64,000 bases of DNA, taken from Micromonospora sp. WMMD1155 (GTDB lineage: Bacteria; Actinomycetota; Actinomycetes; Mycobacteriales; Micromonosporaceae). The stretch covers positions 5,084,501-5,148,500 of the forward strand of contig NZ_CP120742.1 in NCBI RefSeq assembly GCF_029581275.1. The letters run 5' to 3'. Under the pieces are notes generated by a model that had not been told where the DNA came from, made no database searches, and saw only the letters and a list, made by a program, of their open reading frames with translations. Positions 60,582 to 64,000 of the stretch are shown here, in pieces. Each line of letters opens with the position of its first letter. Within the stretch, counting starts at the first letter, position 1. Made by a program: the position numbers and the translations under genes.

Positions 60582-62624
60582 ATGTCCACCGTGACCGACG
60601 GTACGACCCCTTACCCGCAGAGGCACGACACTTTCCGTCGGCTGCTGGAGATGGCCTTTGGTGCGTTAGCGGACACCGATCCGGTTGTAGTGACTACGAA
60701 CGACCAGATGGCCATACGTCTGAACCATGAGTGGCGGTCGTACTCCGCCGGATCCCCAGGCGGACTACCGGACATCGCGACCAGCATGCTCCGGACGGCC
60801 CCAGTGCTCTTGATTCCGCCGTGGGAACGAGTATCCGGACCTTCGGCGGCTGCCGCGGAAGGTTCCTTGCGGTCAATTCACGAGATCGCCGTAGCCGGAA
60901 TCCGGCCGGAGGGTAGCGCCGCCTTGCTGGCGGCCTTGCTGCCGACCAGCGCTCTCACCTCTCCCGGCTGCCGGAGGTTCCGCGAAATCGTTGGTCACTC
61001 CTGGCAGCCGTGCGTAGTTATCTTCGCATCAGCCATATTCGCCGGAGTGCATGAGCTGTTCGACACGGCTGCGGTGTTCTGGCGACCGCGCTCGCTGGCA
61101 GGTCAGCCCCTCAAGCTCTTCAGGTTTCCAAGGCACGAGGACGAGAAGGCGGTGGAGAGCGACTTCCGCGGGCTCGTCGGCCGTGCTAACGGCACGGGAA
61201 AGTTCGGCTACGTCCTGCCCAGCCCTCCGGAGCCAGGTGAAAGCCTTTCCATGGAACTGCACCATCCCGTCACCACCGCTCGCTGGTCGAAACTGAACGT
61301 GTGGGGCGCGACAGTCCCTCTGAAGGATCTGTTCGAGATTCCGGCACCGGCTCTTCATCTGCATTCGGATCGCCATTTGCTTCGTGATCAGCGGCAGGAT
61401 GAAACTGTGCGGGTCGTGGCGGGGCGAGACCTGAGGCACGACGGCACGTTAGCTGGCCCCGACGACTCCTCCAGGTGGGCCATGGTTCCCCCGGATCGGC
61501 AATTGCGAGCGGGAGATCTTCTGCTTCGGCGAAGGTTCTCACCACATGCGCGAGGCAATCTGGTCGTCGCGGAAGTGGCCGCCGATGACTTGCCCTTGGC
61601 CGCGGACGACAGCGTGGTGACGCTTCGCGCCGACGGGCGCCTGGGAGGTCCGCAGCGCCTCGTTGCTGTTCTGTTCCTCCGTTCGCCGCTCGTCCGTGCG
61701 TGGGCCGTCGGACTCTCGGTCGCCAGTCTCGCCCCGTCGGTTCTGGGAGATCTGCCCATCCCGCAGCCCGATGCGGCGCTGGCCGTGACGATCGAGGGGC
61801 TTGAAGCCGCAAGATCACAGTTGGAGAGCTGGAGGTGCGAGTCTGAGGCGTTGCTCGCATCCGTTTTCGAGGATGAAAGCGCCATCACCGCGAGGCGTCG
61901 CATCCTGGAGTCTGGGCGGCAGCTGCGCATGCGGGTGGACGCAGCGACGTTGCTGGACGACTTCAGCCATCGGGTGCGCACCCGCTATCCGCACCCGATC
62001 GCCTACCGGTGGAGCGAGATGCAGGTCCACCTCTCCAGGGGTGCCCATGAGGCGGCCTACGAAGCCATTCTGGAGACCGCTGAGGTGTTGCTGTGTTACA
62101 CCGCGCTCGCTGTCCTGTCGCTATCTCGCGATGCAGGTCTTCGCCTGGGCGCGGTCGACGGCATCCGGAGGAGGCTGTCAAGGGGAGGAAGCAACGGGCC
62201 CGGCTTCGGGGACTGGGCTGCCATCCTAAAGGAGGCAGCAGAGAGCAAGGCGTTCCGGCGCACCCCCGACGGAGACCCGCTCAATGACTTCAGCCGTATT
62301 TTCTCCACTCCGGAGGCGGCGTCTGCCCTCCAGCGCCTGGCCGGACGACGCAACGCCAAGTCTCATCTCCGACGTGTCGACGCCATTGACCTTCCGTCCG
62401 CCATCGAGGAAGCGCATGCTGATCTGACGACCCTGCTGGAACACGCGTCGGTCCTTGCGGACCTACCCCTGGTACAAGTCACAAGCGTTCGCTGGGACAC
62501 ACTGCAGAGAACCGCCCAGGTGGATTACCAGGAGCTCACGGGCGACAACGCGCTGGTGCCGGGTCAACAGCGACCTTATGCAAACAGTGATCTGGAGGTC
62601 GGCAGCCTGTACCTAGTGCTCTGA
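60582..62624 (+). pseudogene. Dead-methylase / TRD / HEPN-like protein gene, split by IS630
   Basis: 680 codons to a stop inside the IS. Residues 70-200 resemble the second half of N6-DNA methylases: LLIPPWER at 76-83 is in the place of NPPW (catalytic Asn replaced by Ile), then AALLPTSALTS at 117-127. Residues 246-430 resemble a target recognition domain (VPLKDLFEIP, GRDLRHDGTL, LRAGDLLLRRR, LPIPQPD). Residues 470-625 are helical with RNAKSH at 590-595, the HEPN RNxxxH motif. The natural frame ends at Leu678 and continues beyond the IS at 63855. No clear SD at ATG 60582. Confidence 0.75.
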
Positions 62625-62638
62625 CCACAAACGTTGGC
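62616..62638 (+). repeat. Left terminal inverted repeat of IS630 element
   Basis: 23 bases beginning GTGCTCTGACC and ending CGTTGGC; exact complement of 63830-63852. TA precedes it. Confidence 0.95.
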
Positions 62639-62646
62639 CGGGATGG

Positions 62647-63765
62647 TCATGCGGCTCGGCTGGCGGGTTGGCCCCAGCGGCGGTGTCGTTCGCTGCGGAT
62701 GCGGGCGCGGTGGCGGCGTTGGGCGGCCATGACGTCGGGGTGGCGGGCGTTGGCGTTGCGCCAGCGCAGGTAGGCGTGCAGGCCGCGGGCCAGGACGGTG
62801 TGGTTGGGGTGGTCGGAGCCGGCGATAACGAAGGTGCGCAGCGGCCCGAAGTGCGCCTCGATCGGGTTGGCCCAGGAGGCGTAGGTCGGGGTGAAACACA
62901 ACTCGACCTTGTTCCGGGCCGCCCACCGTCGGATCGCGAAGCCCTTATGGGCGGACAGGTTGTCCAAGATGATGTAGATCGGGGCGCCGTCAGGGCGGGC
63001 GGCCCGGATCGACTTGAGTGCGGCGAGGGTGTTCGCCGCCGATTTCTGGGTGCGGACCACACCCCAGAGGGTGTCGTCGCCGATCGAGTAGCAGCCGTGG
63101 AACTGCCGCACGCCGTGCAGCTTGTGGTAGTTCGCCGGGAGCCTGCGTGGGCGGCTTTTCGGCTGCCAGCCGACGCCACCGTGCGGGCGGATCGTCAGCG
63201 GCCCGAACTCATCGAACGCGAACGTGCGGTGCGGGAAGTGCTCAATCACATGCTCGATACGGGCCAGCTTCTGCTCCCGCTGGGGGTCCGTGGACTCCTT
63301 CCACGTCTTCGTGCGTTGGAAGGTGATCTGGTGGCGGCGCAGCACCTGCCGTAGCCGTTCCCGCCCGATGATCACCTTCCGATCGGGGTTGTCAGCGAGG
63401 TATTCGGCGAGCTTGCGCACGCTCCAGCAGGTGAACGGCCGTCCCAGCTTGGCGGGACGGGTGTTGGCCGTCGCGACGATGAACGCCTCGTCGTCGCTAC
63501 TGATCCGGCGGGGACGGCCACCCGCCCACTGAGGGTCCAGGCTGGCCATCCCCATCTCGTTGAACCGGTGGATCACCTGCCGAACGGAGTCTTCGTCGGC
63601 CTGCACGAGCCGGGCAATGACCGGCACACTGTTGCCGCCAGCTGAGGCGAGCACGACCATCGCTCGGCGCAGCCGCACGACCGAGCCGGTGCCCCGACGC
63701 ACCAGACGCTGCAGCCGTTGACCCTCTTGATCACTTAATCGACGTACCCGAACCGGCTCTGCCAC
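62647..63765 (-). CDS. IS630 family transposase
   Basis: 372 residues. HTH at the N-terminus (SVPVIARLVQADEDSVRQVIHRF region), DDE catalytic residues Asp185 (FAFDEFGPL), Asp268 (IILDNLSAHKG) and Glu303 (NPIEAHFGPL). Full length, so possibly active. Confidence 0.93.
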   Translation of the reverse strand: MAEPVRVRRLSDQEGQRLQRLVRRGTGSVVRLRRAMVVLASAGGNSVPVIARLVQADEDSVRQVIHRFNEMGMASLDPQWAGGRPRRISSDDEAFIVATANTRPAKLGRPFTCWSVRKLAEYLADNPDRKVIIGRERLRQVLRRHQITFQRTKTWKESTDPQREQKLARIEHVIEHFPHRTFAFDEFGPLTIRPHGGVGWQPKSRPRRLPANYHKLHGVRQFHGCYSIGDDTLWGVVRTQKSAANTLAALKSIRAARPDGAPIYIILDNLSAHKGFAIRRWAARNKVELCFTPTYASWANPIEAHFGPLRTFVIAGSDHPNHTVLARGLHAYLRWRNANARHPDVMAAQRRHRARIRSERHRRWGQPASRAA

Positions 63766-63829
63766 CCCGACAGCCTGACGGCCTCACGCCGGCCCAGCCC
63801 TTCACTCAGGCCGGCGTGTCACCAACACC

Positions 63830-63852
63830 GCCAACGTTTGTGGTCAGAGCAC
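63830..63852 (-). repeat. Right terminal inverted repeat of IS630 element
   Basis: 23 bases starting GCCAACGTTTG, complementary to the left end. TA follows at 63853-63854. Confidence 0.95.
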
Positions 63853-63854
63853 TA

Positions 63855-64000
63855 GCGAACGAGGACGGGCGACTGCATCTACTGCGCCCCTTCCTGCTTC
63901 GACGCCGCTGTCCCGTGTGCCGCAGCTGGGAGACATTTCACGTCGACAGCACCCCAGACGGCTCGACCGTGACAGTCAAGAGCCTGGAACGCGGCCATAC
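63855..64000 (+). pseudogene. Continuation of the IS-split methylase-like/HEPN gene
   Basis: Joined to codon 678 (CTA spanning the TA target), the frame reads ANEDGRLHLLRPFLLRR then RCPVCRSWETFHVDS and further to base 64000, still open. RCPVC is a zinc-ribbon half; the other half must be past the window edge. This shows the pre-insertion gene was longer. Confidence 0.8.

Larger units (their letters stand above)
62616..63852. mobile_element. IS630-family insertion sequence
   Basis: 1237-base element with perfect 23-base terminal inverted repeats (62616-62638 and 63830-63852), flanked by TA duplications (62614-62615 and 63853-63854), as expected for IS630/Tc1. Carries one transposase on the minus strand. 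Insertion lies inside the methylase-like/HEPN gene. Confidence 0.95.

Overview
The window is very GC-rich, densely coded DNA with frequent GTG starts, ATGA and TGATG gene overlaps, Tat and class F sortase substrates, PhoX and actinobacterial-type ArsR, CDF and zf-HC2 families. This points to an actinomycete, most likely a filamentous one (Micromonosporaceae- or Streptomyces-like); that placement is inference, since no rRNA or other phylogenetic marker is present. No tRNA, rRNA, CRISPR array or replication origin was seen. The content is a metal and metalloid resistance and redox island with a defence-like locus at its right end.

Region 1 (1-25.4 kb) is copper and thiol-redox handling plus divalent cation export: a heavy-metal-binding (HMA) protein, CcsB haem handling, a zf-HC2 membrane protein with a PH-like partner, a CDF exporter, a CopC / CopD-CtaG / YcnI run, DUF3105, DUF305 and apolipoprotein N-acyltransferase, an ArsR-CDF pair, CcdA, a C39-like peptidase, a class F sortase, a CopC-CopD fusion, a DsbA-like protein overlapping a VKOR protein, a CmtR-like repressor with a CDF gene, a second CDF gene and a DHA2 MFS pump.

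Region 2 (25.4-36 kb) starts with a mercury-type operon on the minus strand (vicinal-Cys protein, MerR, MerT-like/YnfA fusion) driven by a MerR-type promoter that has landed on a truncated CDF copy. A flavin monooxygenase, an arsC remnant and a TrkA-N membrane protein follow. Then comes arsenic set A: an ArsR lacking the Cys pair beside an ArsO-like monooxygenase, and arsR-acr3-arsC. Region 3 (36-43 kb) is phosphate: PhoX, PHO boxes, pstSCAB and an atypical OmpR-type regulator.

Region 4 (43-54 kb) is arsenic set B: ArsR proteins, a CoA-disulfide-reductase-like enzyme, thioredoxin reductase, ArsC, an ArsR-ArsC fusion, a 48-residue CxxC protein, ArsR, an ArsN-like acetyltransferase, a Cys-tailed flavoprotein and an MFS pump. 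It is followed by a graveyard of broken MerT-like, integrase and MFS fragments. Region 5 (54-57.3 kb) is a second mercury locus: a MerB / thioredoxin-like / MerB fusion, divergent MerR, a MerT-like protein and only the 3' part of merA.

Region 6 (57.3-64 kb) is the most unusual: an Imm1-type protein directly downstream of an OLD-type ATPase/TOPRIM nuclease, divergent from a large protein combining a dead N6-methylase-like domain, a target-recognition-like domain and a HEPN-like RNase motif. That gene is split by an IS630 element with perfect inverted repeats and a TA duplication; removing the IS and one TA restores the frame into a zinc-finger-bearing tail that runs off the window.
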